A DNA stretch of 64,000 bases from CAZYSK01 sp964649415 (GCA_964649415.1 CAZYSK010000025.1:8300-72299); one strand, 5' to 3'; shown: positions 1 through 8,267, counted from the first letter of the stretch. Program-made: numbers and translations. The notes: generated by a model not told the origin, from the letters alone.

Positions 1-52
1 TGTAGCACGCTCGCAGATCGTCAGCAACTGCTCCGACAGATCTGCCTGTGCC

Positions 53-1825
53 CTACTCGGCGTCAGTACGGGGCAGCTCGATCACGAAGCGACTGCCCTG
101 GCCTAGCTCGCTCTGGAGAGTGACGCGCCCACCGTGCGCCTGGACGATGCTGCGCACGATGGCCAGGCCCAGGCCGCTGCCTTCAGCCTGGCTCTCCCGG
201 CCCCGATAGAAGCGCTCGAAGACCCGAGGCTGATCAACTGGGGCGATGCCAGGGCCGGTGTCCTCTACCCACAATTGGACGCCCTGGTCGGTCGTCTCCG
301 CGCCGATCTCCACCCGGCCACCGGCAGGCGTGCAATTCAGCGCGTTGTCCAGGAGGTTGGACAGCGCCAGCACGATCCGCGCGCGGTCACACGCGAGCAC
401 CACGGGGGACGGTGGGGGCGTGACCAGGAGTGCGACGTTCTGCTGGCGCGCCGTCCCCGCTACAGAGGCGCCATTCTGCTGGCGCGCCGTCACCCCTACA
501 AAGGCGCCATTCTGATGGCGCGCCCGCGGCCTGAAGGCAGCCACTGCGGCCTCGATCAGTTCGCCCACGTCGTGGTCCGCCACATCCAGAGTGACCAGCC
601 CGGCTTCGATTCGGGATAGATCAAGCAGGTTGTGCGTGATCCACTCCAGCCGCTCCAGTTGAACCTGGCTTTCGGCCAGGAACTCATCACGGGCGGCGGG
701 ATCGTCCGCCGCCGCGCCCTGCAGCAACTCGTTGAAGCTCTTGAGCGCCGTGATCGGCGTGCGGAGCTCGTGCGATGCGTCCGCGATGAAGCGGCGCAGG
801 GTGTCCCGTTCGGCCTCCAATTGAGCGAAGCTGGCCTCCAGTCGCTCCGCCATCTGGTTGAACTGCCGGGCCAGTTGCCCGATCTCGTCCCTGCCGCGCG
901 CGGGCGCACGGATGGACATGTCGCCGTCACCCCTACGAAGGCCCCATTCTGATGGCGCGCCTTCGCTCATCTGGCTGGTGGCGGTCATCAGTGCCCGCAA
1001 CGGCGCGGTCAACCCCTGGCCCACCAGCAGGCCGACGATCACCGCAAGCAGCGTGGCTCCCCCCGCGGCGAGCAGGAAGGCGCGGCGGGCCGTCGCCAGT
1101 GCCTGGGCGGCGAAGTCCGGTCCCTTGCTCAGCTCCACATAGCCCAATATCTCGGTCCCGGTGCTGATCGGCACGGTGACCACGCGCTCTGAACGTGGTC
1201 GAGACTCACCCATTGGCGTCTCCGGCAACGGCAAGTCATCGACATCCACCGGCAGTTGCCGGACCACCCCCAGATGTTGCCGGGGTCCGAAGATGAAGCG
1301 ATGCCCCCACGGACCCTCCAGCCGGCGCGCGACTGTGAACTCCGTGTCGGGGGAGAATTCGTCAAAGGGGAGCCGTTCGAAGAGGCCGAGCGGGTCAGAT
1401 AGAGGTATCCCCACGCGCGCAGGCTGCACGTTGGGCACGAGCATGATCGAGACCGTGCCGCTCAGGCCGGCTGTATGAGCGCCCATCTCCACCGACGTCA
1501 GGATCACGACGAATTCGTGATCCTCGGCATAAGATCCAGAGTCGGCCAAGACCCGGTATTCGCTGTCCAGGATTCTCACCTGGGTATTGCCCAGGAAGGA
1601 GGCGGTGGTCACCAGCTCGAGCAGGCCCTGTGAACGGACAGCGGTCTCCAGCAAGGGCACAGCCTGGCGCGCCACCGCCTCGGCGTTCTCCGTCAGGTAG
1701 TCTCGCTCCTGCTGCTCCATGTATCGCTTGATCAGCGAGAGGGCCAACAGCCCGACCAGGCTCACCGTCAGCAGGGTCAGGAGCACATAGCTTGCCACCA
1801 GCCGCCAGCGAATCGAATGGAACAT
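53..1825 (-). CDS. Sensor histidine kinase (HAMP-HisKA-HATPase) carrying repeat-derived insertions
   Basis: Membrane-bound sensor kinase of a two-component system, 590 aa. An N-terminal membrane segment (about residues 8-30) and a second one (about 245-270) flank an extracytoplasmic sensor region. A HAMP linker follows, then a HisKA domain with SHELRTP (phospho-acceptor His near 351), then an HATPase domain with the N-box NLLDNALN (about 493) and the G-box GSGLGLAIV. Two stretches are foreign to the family and match palindromic repeats in the DNA: a 12-residue APSEWGLRRGDG unit in the HAMP connector (about 288-300) and three 12-residue units beginning ARHQNGAF (about 433-466) in a loop before the N-box. 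Both fall in loops, so the kinase may still work. It lies downstream of a PDZ protein and an OmpR-type regulator on the same strand, the likely partner. The stimulus is unknown. Confidence 0.93.
   Translation of the reverse strand: MFHSIRWRLVASYVLLTLLTVSLVGLLALSLIKRYMEQQERDYLTENAEAVARQAVPLLETAVRSQGLLELVTTASFLGNTQVRILDSEYRVLADSGSYAEDHEFVVILTSVEMGAHTAGLSGTVSIMLVPNVQPARVGIPLSDPLGLFERLPFDEFSPDTEFTVARRLEGPWGHRFIFGPRQHLGVVRQLPVDVDDLPLPETPMGESRPRSERVVTVPISTGTEILGYVELSKGPDFAAQALATARRAFLLAAGGATLLAVIVGLLVGQGLTAPLRALMTATSQMSEGAPSEWGLRRGDGDMSIRAPARGRDEIGQLARQFNQMAERLEASFAQLEAERDTLRRFIADASHELRTPITALKSFNELLQGAAADDPAARDEFLAESQVQLERLEWITHNLLDLSRIEAGLVTLDVADHDVGELIEAAVAAFRPRARHQNGAFVGVTARQQNGASVAGTARQQNVALLVTPPPSPVVLACDRARIVLALSNLLDNALNCTPAGGRVEIGAETTDQGVQLWVEDTGPGIAPVDQPRVFERFYRGRESQAEGSGLGLAIVRSIVQAHGGRVTLQSELGQGSRFVIELPRTDAE
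430..526. repeat. Palindromic 36-bp repeat array (about 2.7 units) inside the histidine kinase gene
   Basis: Direct reading shows three successive cores of the type GGCGCCATTCTGATGGCGC or the CTGCTGG variant, spaced 36 bp apart and separated by a linker similar to CGTCACCCCTACAA. Each core is an imperfect palindrome. The 36-bp period equals 12 codons, so the array adds 12-residue units to the kinase read on the minus strand without breaking the frame. Related copies lie at 923-963, 1915-1950, 2160-2205 and 20653-20752. Confidence 0.85.
923..963. repeat. Single palindromic repeat unit in the HAMP linker of the kinase gene
   Basis: One copy of the family with core GGCCCCATTCTGATGGCGC preceded by the linker CGTCACCCCTACGA. 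It is in the same orientation as the array at 430-526, but the host gene reads it in a different frame, giving APSEWGLRRGDG instead of RHQNGAFVGVTA. The unit sits between the two HAMP helices. Confidence 0.85.
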
Positions 1826-1913
1826 AGCGCATCACCTGCCACCCGGCGCAAAGCACCACCAGCTACGTATTGAAGCAATCCGGCGGACCGGTACAGTCTG
1901 CCGCGTTCCTCAC

Positions 1914-3299
1914 CTATAGCGCGCCATCAGAATGGCGCCTTTGTGTGGATGATGGTTCGCCACTGTCAGGCGACACAGGCGGGAACTCGAACTCGAAGTC
2001 GTGGGGTACATCGTCGAGATCGAGCAGGTCGCTCCAGGCCGGGGGCACTTCATCGAACGGCGCATCGAAATCGAAGTGAAACTGGAAGGGGTACCTGCCG
2101 CGGAACCGCTCGCCGCCCTCGAAACGCCGGATACGGAAGAAACCGCCGATCGTGACCCCCAGGTACGCCGCGCCATCAGAATGGCGCCTTTGTAGGGGGG
2201 ACGGCGCGCCTTCTTCGTCAGGATGTTCGCCCAACGTGACCTGGATCTCCATCACGTTGGCATCCTCAGAGGCGCCCTCAGACCCTTCTCCAGACCGGTA
2301 GACCGTCAGTGTCACCTGATCCCCTGGCTCGCGCTCGGCCACGGCGTCGGAGAGGTCTTTCGGCGTCTCGACCGGCTCGCCGTCGATGGCCGTGATCACG
2401 TCTCCCTGTCCCAGGCCCGCCTCGGCAGCCGGGCTGTCCTCGGCCACGCTCCGCACGATCACGCCCTGTTCCGCCCCTTCAAACGGCAGGTCGTGGGGAA
2501 GCCCTTCGGGCAGAGGCAGCCTGTGGCCCGGAAACGGCAGGGGCTCGATGTCGAACTCGTCAACATGGATACGGACCGGAGACGATGGCTGATAGCGCAC
2601 ACCCAGGTAGGCCACGCCCTCCTCCTCGGGGTGTTCTCCCAGTTCAATCGCCACTTCGTGGGACTCCTCACCGGGCTGTTTCACTTCGAGCGTCACCGCG
2701 TCGCCGGGTTCGTACGCGGCGATCACGTCCGCCAGATCAGCCTCACCATCCAGCTCTGTCTCGTCAATAGCCGTGATCACGTCTCCCGCCTCCAAACCGG
2801 CCTGGTCCGCCGGCCCATCGGGTTCCACGCTGGTGATCAACGCCCCCGGCTCCATCGCGCGGACGAACACCTCCCGCCCCGGCCCAAACGAACCACAGCA
2901 GGGAACAATGCCTAGATAGGCCCTGCCGTCGTGGTCGCCCAGCGTCGCCTCGACCGTGCGCTCGTCGTCACCGTGCATCACCGTCAGATTCACCGCGTCG
3001 CCGGGCTCGTGCTCACCGAGTACACGCATCAGCTCGGCCAGGTCGTCCACTGGCTCGCCGTCCACCTGGAGCAGGATATCGCCCCGCGCCACGCCAGCCT
3101 CGGCCGCCGGTCCATCGGGCGTCACCGAAGCAATCACGATGCCCGGTTCTGGATCAGACGGCTCGGTGCCAATCAAGGCAAAGGGCTTGCCGGACTGCGT
3201 CAGCGCGTAGACCACGCCCCCGCCGGCCGCCGCACCCACGCTCAGAACCACCAAGAACGCGAGCACCCAGCCGATGATCTTCAATACGCGTTTGTTCAT
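1914..3299 (-). CDS. Membrane-anchored triple-PDZ protein
   Basis: 461-aa protein with one N-terminal membrane anchor (about residues 8-33) followed by three PDZ domains at about 45-125, 150-235 and 280-365. Each contains the HtrA-like pattern A(E/D)AGL..GD.I...DG. No protease triad is visible, so this is probably a binding or scaffold protein rather than a DegP-type protease. It sits between the response regulator and the histidine kinase on the same strand, suggesting that it helps sense or present misfolded or peptide ligands to the two-component system; that role is inference. Two RRHSDGA peptides come from palindromic repeats. One lies in a linker, and the other forms the extreme C-terminus together with the stop codon, so the original tail was probably altered. 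Confidence 0.88.
   Translation of the reverse strand: MNKRVLKIIGWVLAFLVVLSVGAAAGGGVVYALTQSGKPFALIGTEPSDPEPGIVIASVTPDGPAAEAGVARGDILLQVDGEPVDDLAELMRVLGEHEPGDAVNLTVMHGDDERTVEATLGDHDGRAYLGIVPCCGSFGPGREVFVRAMEPGALITSVEPDGPADQAGLEAGDVITAIDETELDGEADLADVIAAYEPGDAVTLEVKQPGEESHEVAIELGEHPEEEGVAYLGVRYQPSSPVRIHVDEFDIEPLPFPGHRLPLPEGLPHDLPFEGAEQGVIVRSVAEDSPAAEAGLGQGDVITAIDGEPVETPKDLSDAVAEREPGDQVTLTVYRSGEGSEGASEDANVMEIQVTLGEHPDEEGAPSPLQRRHSDGAAYLGVTIGGFFRIRRFEGGERFRGRYPFQFHFDFDAPFDEVPPAWSDLLDLDDVPHDFEFEFPPVSPDSGEPSSTQRRHSDGAL
1915..1950. repeat. Palindromic repeat unit forming the 3' end of the PDZ gene
   Basis: Core GCGCCATCAGAATGGCGCC followed by TTTGTG, in inverted orientation relative to the copies in the kinase gene. 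It encodes the last residues (RRHSDGAL) of the PDZ protein, and the stop codon lies at the element boundary. Confidence 0.82.
2160..2205. repeat. Palindromic repeat unit inside the PDZ gene
   Basis: Core GCGCCATCAGAATGGCGCC followed by TTTGTAGGGGGGACGG. Read on the minus strand it yields PSPLQRRHSDGAAYLG, placing a foreign segment between the third PDZ domain and an AYLGV motif. It has the same inverted orientation as the copy at 1915-1950. Confidence 0.85.
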
Positions 3300-3406
3300 T
3301 GGGTCATACCTCCTCTACCAAGTTCTGGTTGCACTACACGCGTATTGTATCATGGAGACATTGCGCCGTCGTTGTGATGACGTTAAGGTTTCGCAACAAT
3401 TCCGAC

Positions 3407-4105
3407 TCACGGCTTGAACTTGTAGCCCACCCCGCGCACAGTCACGAGCCAGCGCGGGTCGGCGGGGTCGTCCTCCAGCTTCTCCCGCAGGTGCCGGATG
3501 TGCACGTCCACCGTCCGGTCGCTGCCGATGTCGCTGGCGTAGCCCCAGACTGCCTCGATCATCTCGCACCTGCTACACGGGCGGTTCAGGTTGCTGACCA
3601 GGAAGCGCAATACCCTGAACTCGATGGGCGTCAGATCAACCGGCTTCCCCTCCCGTGTGACCTGCAGCTGCTCCAGGTCTACCTCCACCGCGCCGAACCT
3701 CACCCGACCTCCCGGAGTTGGACTGGCAAGTTCCCCGTAGGCGCGGCGCAGGAGCGCCCGGATGCGCGAGGTCAGTTCACGCAGACTGTAGGGCTTGACC
3801 ACGTAGTCGTCGGCCCCCAGTTCCAGGCCCAGCACCTTGTCAAGCTCCTCGTCCCGAGCGGTGAGCATCAGGATCGGCTGGCGCATCCCCTCGACGCGCA
3901 ACTGGCGGCACACGTCGAAGCCGCTGATGTCGGGAAGCCGGATGTCCAGCAGAACCAGGTGCGGGTCGCGGCTGCGAGCCAGGTCGAGCGCCTGCTGTCC
4001 CGTTTCGGCCCACATCACGTTGAAGCCCTCGTTGGCCAGCCCGTATTCCAGGCCACGTGCCACCGCGCGCTCATCCTCGACGATCAGAATCCGCTCCCCA
4101 GCCAT
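3407..4105 (-). CDS. OmpR/PhoB-family response regulator
   Basis: 232-aa two-domain regulator. The receiver domain (1-118) shows the acidic pair DE near the N-terminus, the phospho-acceptor Asp54 in LVLLDIRLPD and the conserved Lys in VVKPYS. The winged-helix effector domain (about 135-232) ends with the typical VRGVGYKF. It is the first gene of a minus-strand set with the PDZ protein (gap 107 bp) and the histidine kinase, which fits a cognate two-component system responding to an envelope signal. Length is normal for the family. Confidence 0.95.
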   Translation of the reverse strand: MAGERILIVEDERAVARGLEYGLANEGFNVMWAETGQQALDLARSRDPHLVLLDIRLPDISGFDVCRQLRVEGMRQPILMLTARDEELDKVLGLELGADDYVVKPYSLRELTSRIRALLRRAYGELASPTPGGRVRFGAVEVDLEQLQVTREGKPVDLTPIEFRVLRFLVSNLNRPCSRCEMIEAVWGYASDIGSDRTVDVHIRHLREKLEDDPADPRWLVTVRGVGYKFKP

Positions 4106-4313
4106 GCTATCGCCTCACTGCTTGTCCAATCCGGTTCGCCCAAGACCTATGACCAGTGTCCGGCTAATCCTAGCACACCCAGCGGTACAATACAAGTCCC
4201 GACCGGCACACTGGTGTGCCTCGCTTCCTGAGAACTGCGCGAACTCCCCGACAAGCAGACCTGGTGTTCTGCAGGAAACCGTACCCAAGCCGCGTCAGGC
4301 CCAGGAAACCAGA

Positions 4314-4342
4314 TTGACAAAGCGCTCCCAAAGCGGTACAAT
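4314..4342 (+). promoter_or_regulatory. Sigma-70-type promoter of the toxin-antitoxin operon
   Basis: TTGACA at 4314-4319 and TACAAT at 4337-4342 are separated by 17 bp, a near-perfect housekeeping promoter. It lies about 48 bp upstream of the chosen antitoxin start. Confidence 0.75.
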
Positions 4343-4389
4343 TATCGCACAATATGATGTCACGATCGACATCGAAGAAGGTGGTGTAT

Positions 4390-4737
4390 ATGGGTACGAG
4401 AATAGTGCCGGTCAGTGACTTGCGTCGCAAGACCCGTGACGTGATCGACGCGGCTCGCGAGTCAGAGAACGCAGTCTACATCACCCAGCATGGCCGTCCT
4501 GTCGCGGTGATCGTCGGCTACGAGCAGTACGAACGCCTGATGGCCCGACTTGAAGCGTCCACCACGCGTGCCGCCGTCCGAGGGGCAGTTGCCGAACCCT
4601 CACGGCCCTACCCGGCACAGCGCTATCCCACGGTGGCGACCCCGGCCTCCAGCCTGAATGCCTGGGTGAACCTGATCCCTGATGGCTGCGGTGGGGATGC
4701 GTTGGCGGACACAGAAGCCCTCTACGACGAAGTCTGA
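4390..4737 (+). CDS. Phd/YefM-family antitoxin
   Basis: 115-aa antitoxin. The N-terminal half has the Phd/YefM signature, VPVSDLRRKTRDVIDAA followed by VYITQHGRPVAVIVGYEQYERL, which forms the DNA-binding dimer and represses its own operon. The C-terminal tail, rich in Pro, Ala and Ser, is the likely disordered toxin-binding part. The start at 4390 is chosen because a purine-rich AAGAAGGTGG stretch lies just upstream; an in-frame ATG at 4354 is also possible. The PIN-domain gene starts 3 bp after the stop, so the two are co-transcribed. Pairing of a Phd-type antitoxin with a PIN toxin is common. Confidence 0.9.
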   Translation: MGTRIVPVSDLRRKTRDVIDAARESENAVYITQHGRPVAVIVGYEQYERLMARLEASTTRAAVRGAVAEPSRPYPAQRYPTVATPASSLNAWVNLIPDGCGGDALADTEALYDEV

Positions 4738-4740
4738 GCA

Positions 4741-5223
4741 ATGAGAACGCACGAATCGAAACAATCCACAATCGTCGTGGATTCCTCCGTGTTGGTCGCC
4801 CTGCTCGACCCCCATGATATCTGGCGCGCCCAGGCCACGGCCCTGGTGGCTGCCCTGCTGGAGGCCGACGTCAAGCCCGTTTACTTCGACTGCGTGGCGA
4901 CAGAGGCGGTCAGCGCGGCCGCCCGCCGCCTGTGCGAGAAGAACCGTGCCGCCGAAGTACCCGCGCTCTTGGACCGCCTGAACGCCCAGGTGCCGCTTGA
5001 CGCGCTCACCTGGATCCTGCCCGACGTGCCCGATCTCTATTCCGAGGCACTTGACCTCATCCAGACCTCGCAGGGCGAGCTGAACTTCAACGATGCCCTC
5101 ATCGCACTGGCTTGCCGTAAGCGGGGAATCCCCGCGATCGCCAGTTTCGACGCCGATTTCGATCAGATCGCCTGGATCAAACGGATAGCCAGGCCAGCAG
5201 ACGCCTCGGCCATGTCATTGTAG
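4741..5223 (+). CDS. PIN-domain toxin (VapC-like ribonuclease)
   Basis: 160-aa PIN-domain protein. The acidic residues expected for Mg2+-dependent RNA cleavage are visible: the first Asp in VVDSSVLVALLD, a Glu in CVATEAVSAAAR, an Asp in LNFNDALIALACRKRG and the C-terminal Asp in IASFDADFD. It lies directly downstream of a Phd/YefM antitoxin, making a type II toxin-antitoxin module. The RNA target cannot be read from the sequence. Confidence 0.9.
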   Translation: MRTHESKQSTIVVDSSVLVALLDPHDIWRAQATALVAALLEADVKPVYFDCVATEAVSAAARRLCEKNRAAEVPALLDRLNAQVPLDALTWILPDVPDLYSEALDLIQTSQGELNFNDALIALACRKRGIPAIASFDADFDQIAWIKRIARPADASAMSL

Positions 5224-5236
5224 CTCTGACAGGGCA

Positions 5237-5345
5237 GACGGCGCGGACGCAGACGTCCGTTCGGCAGACCTGAGCGCGGAGACCGCGGACAACATGCCGG
5301 CAGGATGCCGGCGGTCCATTGATCGTGCGTCTATCCACGCATCCA
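5237..5345. repeat. Composite GCGGAC/CATGCCGGCAGGATG repeat element
   Basis: Intergenic element containing GGACGCAGACGTCCG and then GCCGGCAGGATGCCGGC followed by GGTCCATTGATCGTGCG. A diverged copy with the same order of parts lies inside the oxidoreductase gene at 56440-56530. Shorter GCGGACGTCCGC-type pieces occur at 7497-7560 and 24697-24733. No gene is seen here. Confidence 0.65.
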
Positions 5346-5392
5346 CGCCCCCATAACGGGTCACTCTCCACCAGCAAAGCACCTACCACATC

Positions 5393-5448
5393 TTGACAGA
5401 CGTCGGGTTTGCTGGTATAATGTAAGCGCTTTCAGAAAGCGCTTACAT
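5393..5448 (+). promoter_or_regulatory. Consensus promoter with overlapping LacI-type operator
   Basis: TTGACA (5393-5398), a 17-bp spacer and TATAAT (5416-5421) form a perfect sigma-70 promoter. Overlapping the -10 and the start site is a perfect 14-bp inverted repeat (5420-5433 and 5435-5448) with arm ATGTAAGCGCTTTC and one central base. This is the classic shape of a LacI/CcpA-family operator. Its position would let the regulator block its own transcription. Confidence 0.88.
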
Positions 5449-5470
5449 CCTCGCAGGAGCCCAGTGGACC

Positions 5471-6496
5471 ATGACCGAACAAGAGACCCCCTCTCGCGTC
5501 ACGATTGCCGATGTAGCGGAGCGCGCCAACGTCTCCATCGCCACGGTCAGCCGCGCCATCAATCATACGGCGCCCGTTTCTGAGAAAACCACCGCGCGCG
5601 TCCAGGCCGCCATCGTGGCGCTCAACTACCGGCCATCCGCGGCCGCCAAGGGACTGGCCAGCCAGAAGACAAACCTGATCGGGCTTCTGACCACCGAGAT
5701 ATCCGCGCCCTTCTTCGCCCCGATCCTGCGCGGAATCGAGGCCGGTGCCCGAGAGACCGGCTTCGGTCTGCTGATCTATTGCACCCAGGGTGAGCCAGTT
5801 CCTGAGACAGGTTTCCACCGCCCAATGGGGCCGCACAACACCGACGGCTTGCTGGTGTTTGCCGGCAGCCTGGAGGAGACGGAATTGATCTACCTGCACC
5901 GGGTCAGCTTCCCGGTAGTTCTGCTGCACCAGTCGCCACCCGAGTCCCTGAACATCCCCTACGTAACGTCCGAGAACAAGTCCGGTGCCCGTAAACTCAT
6001 AGACCACCTGATCGAGACGCACGGCCACCGCCGCATCGCCTTCCTGCGGGGGCCGGAGAACCACGAGGATTCCTATTGGCGCGAGTTGGGGTATCGTGAG
6101 TCCCTGGAGGCGCACGGGATACCGTTCGATCCCGCGCTGGTGGCGATGGGTGGGTTCGACAAGGAAATGGCCCAAGTGCCGGTAGAGCGGTGGCTCAGGG
6201 AGGGCGTACAGATGGACGCGGTCTTCGCCGGCGACGACGAGGCGGCCACGGGGGTGATTGCCGCTCTGGGGCGAGCCGGCAAACGGGTACCCGAGGACAT
6301 CGCCGTCGTAGGGTTCGACGACGTTCACCTGGCCGACTACCTCATGCCCGCTCTGACGACCGTCCGCGCACCCATCGAGCAGGTGGGTAGCGAGGCCGTT
6401 CGCCAATTGGTACGCCTGATCCACACGGGCCAGGCCGACGACTTGGTGTTGCTGCCCACCGAGTTGGTGATTCGCCGCTCATGTGGCTGTCCCTGA
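5471..6496 (+). CDS. LacI-family transcriptional regulator
   Basis: 341-aa regulator. The N-terminal helix-turn-helix VTIADVAERANVSIATVSRA (about residues 9-28) and the hinge helix (PSAAAKGLASQ) are followed by a periplasmic-binding-protein-like sugar-sensing core with a GFDDVHLADY motif. The start is supported by AGGAG 11 bp upstream. A perfect palindromic operator overlaps its own promoter, so autoregulation is likely. The downstream GH4 glycosidase, sugar kinase and aminotransferase suggest control of a carbohydrate catabolic block; the effector is not identifiable. Length is normal. Confidence 0.95.
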   Translation: MTEQETPSRVTIADVAERANVSIATVSRAINHTAPVSEKTTARVQAAIVALNYRPSAAAKGLASQKTNLIGLLTTEISAPFFAPILRGIEAGARETGFGLLIYCTQGEPVPETGFHRPMGPHNTDGLLVFAGSLEETELIYLHRVSFPVVLLHQSPPESLNIPYVTSENKSGARKLIDHLIETHGHRRIAFLRGPENHEDSYWRELGYRESLEAHGIPFDPALVAMGGFDKEMAQVPVERWLREGVQMDAVFAGDDEAATGVIAALGRAGKRVPEDIAVVGFDDVHLADYLMPALTTVRAPIEQVGSEAVRQLVRLIHTGQADDLVLLPTELVIRRSCGCP

Positions 6497-6571
6497 CGTG
6501 ACCGCGCTGTGCGTAGGGGGTAGGGAGAGGGCCAGGGCAGGCACGAGACCTGCCCCTACCGGTCCTGGAGG

Positions 6572-6736
6572 ATGAACCACATGAATACGAAACGGCAACG
6601 GCTTCTCAACACGCTCAACTTCGAAGACACAGACCGGGTTCCCCTCCTCGGTGGGTGGATCATCGCCGACGGCCACGAGCAAGCGATTGCCTGCACAACG
6701 CGCGAACGCCCAAGCCGGGTGGAAACGAGGGACTGA
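6572..6736 (+). pseudogene. N-terminal remnant of a uroporphyrinogen decarboxylase-like (URO-D/methyltransferase) gene
   Basis: A 54-codon open frame with a good ribosome site (CTGGAGG). Its product MNHMNTKRQRLLNTLNFEDT and the following DRVPLLGGW match the start of URO-D superfamily proteins, which usually run to about 340-380 aa. The frame then leaves the family sequence and stops after about 20 unrelated residues. No continuation is visible before the GH4 gene at 6798, so it is read as a truncated remnant. In this superfamily many members are corrinoid-linked methyltransferases placed in sugar or methyl catabolic clusters. Confidence 0.65.
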
Positions 6737-6797
6737 TCAACATGCGAATCGTGGACGCGGCATATCGGAGTGCCCGCACGGGAAAGGTGGTCGAACT

Positions 6798-8267
6798 ATG
6801 AAAGTAACATCCAACAGCGAGAAGACAACAGAAACGAGCGCTATGAAGATAGCCGTCATCGGTGGTGGATCGTCCTACACCCCCGAGCTGATCAATGGTT
6901 TCGTGGAGCGGGTGGGGTCGCTCCCGCTCACCGATCTGTGGCTGATGGACATCTCGGCGCAGCGGCTGGACGTCGTGGGCGGCTTCGCCCGGCGACTGGT
7001 CCAGGCCCGGGGCGCACCCTTCGCGATCCATCTGAGCACGGAGCTTGACCAGGCACTGGACGGCGCCCGCTACGTGATCACGCAACTGCGGGTCGGCGGA
7101 ATGCAGGCACGGCGCGAGGACGAGTACCTGGGCCGGCGGCACGGCCTGATTGGCCAGGAGACCACCGGCGTCGGCGGCATGGCTAAAGCATTGCGCACCA
7201 TCCCCGTGGTGCTGGACATCGCCACCCGGCTCAGGCGACTGGCCCCCGACGGGCTCCTGGTCAACTTCACCAACCCGTCCGGGCTGATCACCGAGGCCCT
7301 CAGCCGCTATGCGCCGGACGTCGCGGCGGTGGGTGTGTGCAACGCGCCGATCACGACCAAGATGGGGATACTGAAGGCGCTGGAAGAGCAGCAGGGTGTA
7401 TCGATCTCTCCAAAGCGGGCCGAGCTGAATACCTTGGGGCTGAACCATCTTTCGTGGCACCGGGGATTCGTCGTGGACGAGGCGGACATTGCGGACGTTG
7501 ACTCCGACCGTCTGCCCGACCGTCCGCGGTCGACGTCGGCTGCGTCCGCGGCGGCAAACAAGAAACCAGGTTTTCCATGCGATGGTACATCGCCAAAAAC
7601 CCAGTTTCACCGTGCGTCCGTGGACGTGTGGCCCCAGGTGCTGGAGGGCTACCTGGAGCGGCTGCGGAACGAACCGGACCCAGAGTGGGATCCGCGCACC
7701 ATAGAGGTGCTGGGGATGATACCCAACTACTACCTCCAATACTACTACGAAACCGAGCGTAAGCTGGCCGCACAGGAGAAGTGGCCGCCATCCCGGGCGG
7801 AGGAGGTGATGAGCATCGAAGCGGAGCTGTTGAGCCAGTACGCCGAACCGGAGCGGACGGAGCCACCCGAAGGGCTGATGCAGCGCGGGGGCGCGTACTA
7901 CTCGACAGTAGCGACGCAGTTGCTGAACGCTCACCACAACGACCTGGGAGAGACGCACGTGGTGAACGTGCAGCATGGCGGCGCGGTGGCGGGGTGGCCG
8001 GAGGATTGGGTGCTGGAGCTGCCGTGCCGGGTGGACGCGAGTGGAATCCATCCCCTCCCGGCTGAGCCGCTGCCCGCGGTGTGTTACGGGCTGTTGGCGC
8101 AGGCGAAGATGTACGAGTTGCTGACGGTGGAGGCGGCTGTGCACGGCGACCGGGACTCGGCCTACCGTGCGCTGCTCGCCCATCCGCTGGGCCCGTCGGC
8201 CGGCCGCGTTCAGGCCGTGCTCGACGATATGCTGGAGACCCACCGAGACTACCTGCCGCAGTTCTGA
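6798..8267 (+). CDS. GH4 family glycosidase (6-phospho-beta-glucosidase-like) with a repeat insertion
   Basis: NAD+- and Mn2+-dependent glycoside hydrolase of family 4, 489 aa against about 430-450 expected. The Rossmann start KIAVIGGGSSYTPELINGF binds NAD. The metal ligands lie in GVCNAPI and LGLNHLSWHRGF. The C-terminal part (LNAHHNDLGETHVVNVQ and GLLAQAKMYELLTVEAA) is typical of phospho-beta-glucosidases. About 40 residues between VVDEADIADVD and ASVDVWPQVLEGY are absent from the family and coincide with repeat DNA (about 7497-7620). The start at 6798 has AAAGGTGG upstream; ATG 6843 is an alternative. It would cleave phosphorylated disaccharides in the cytoplasm, though no PTS genes are seen here. 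Confidence 0.9.
   Translation: MKVTSNSEKTTETSAMKIAVIGGGSSYTPELINGFVERVGSLPLTDLWLMDISAQRLDVVGGFARRLVQARGAPFAIHLSTELDQALDGARYVITQLRVGGMQARREDEYLGRRHGLIGQETTGVGGMAKALRTIPVVLDIATRLRRLAPDGLLVNFTNPSGLITEALSRYAPDVAAVGVCNAPITTKMGILKALEEQQGVSISPKRAELNTLGLNHLSWHRGFVVDEADIADVDSDRLPDRPRSTSAASAAANKKPGFPCDGTSPKTQFHRASVDVWPQVLEGYLERLRNEPDPEWDPRTIEVLGMIPNYYLQYYYETERKLAAQEKWPPSRAEEVMSIEAELLSQYAEPERTEPPEGLMQRGGAYYSTVATQLLNAHHNDLGETHVVNVQHGGAVAGWPEDWVLELPCRVDASGIHPLPAEPLPAVCYGLLAQAKMYELLTVEAAVHGDRDSAYRALLAHPLGPSAGRVQAVLDDMLETHRDYLPQF
7497..7608. repeat. Composite repeat inserted in frame in the GH4 gene
   Basis: A GTCCGCGG-rich part (7497-7560) is followed by an imperfect inverted repeat at 7561-7608 with left arm AGAAACCAGGTTTT and right arm AAAAACCCAGTTTC around GATGGTACATCGCC. 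The second part has a clear homologue outside any gene at 8308-8354. The insertion keeps the reading frame of the glycosidase. Confidence 0.75.

Noticed and set aside
1914..3299. HtrA/DegP-type serine protease
   Set aside because: Three PDZ domains are present but no GNSGGPL active-site or trypsin-like domain.
6660..8243. 527-codon open frame antisense to the GH4 gene
   Set aside because: It mirrors a clear GH4 coding sequence; its product is His/Arg/Gln-rich with no family motifs, typical of a high-GC shadow frame.
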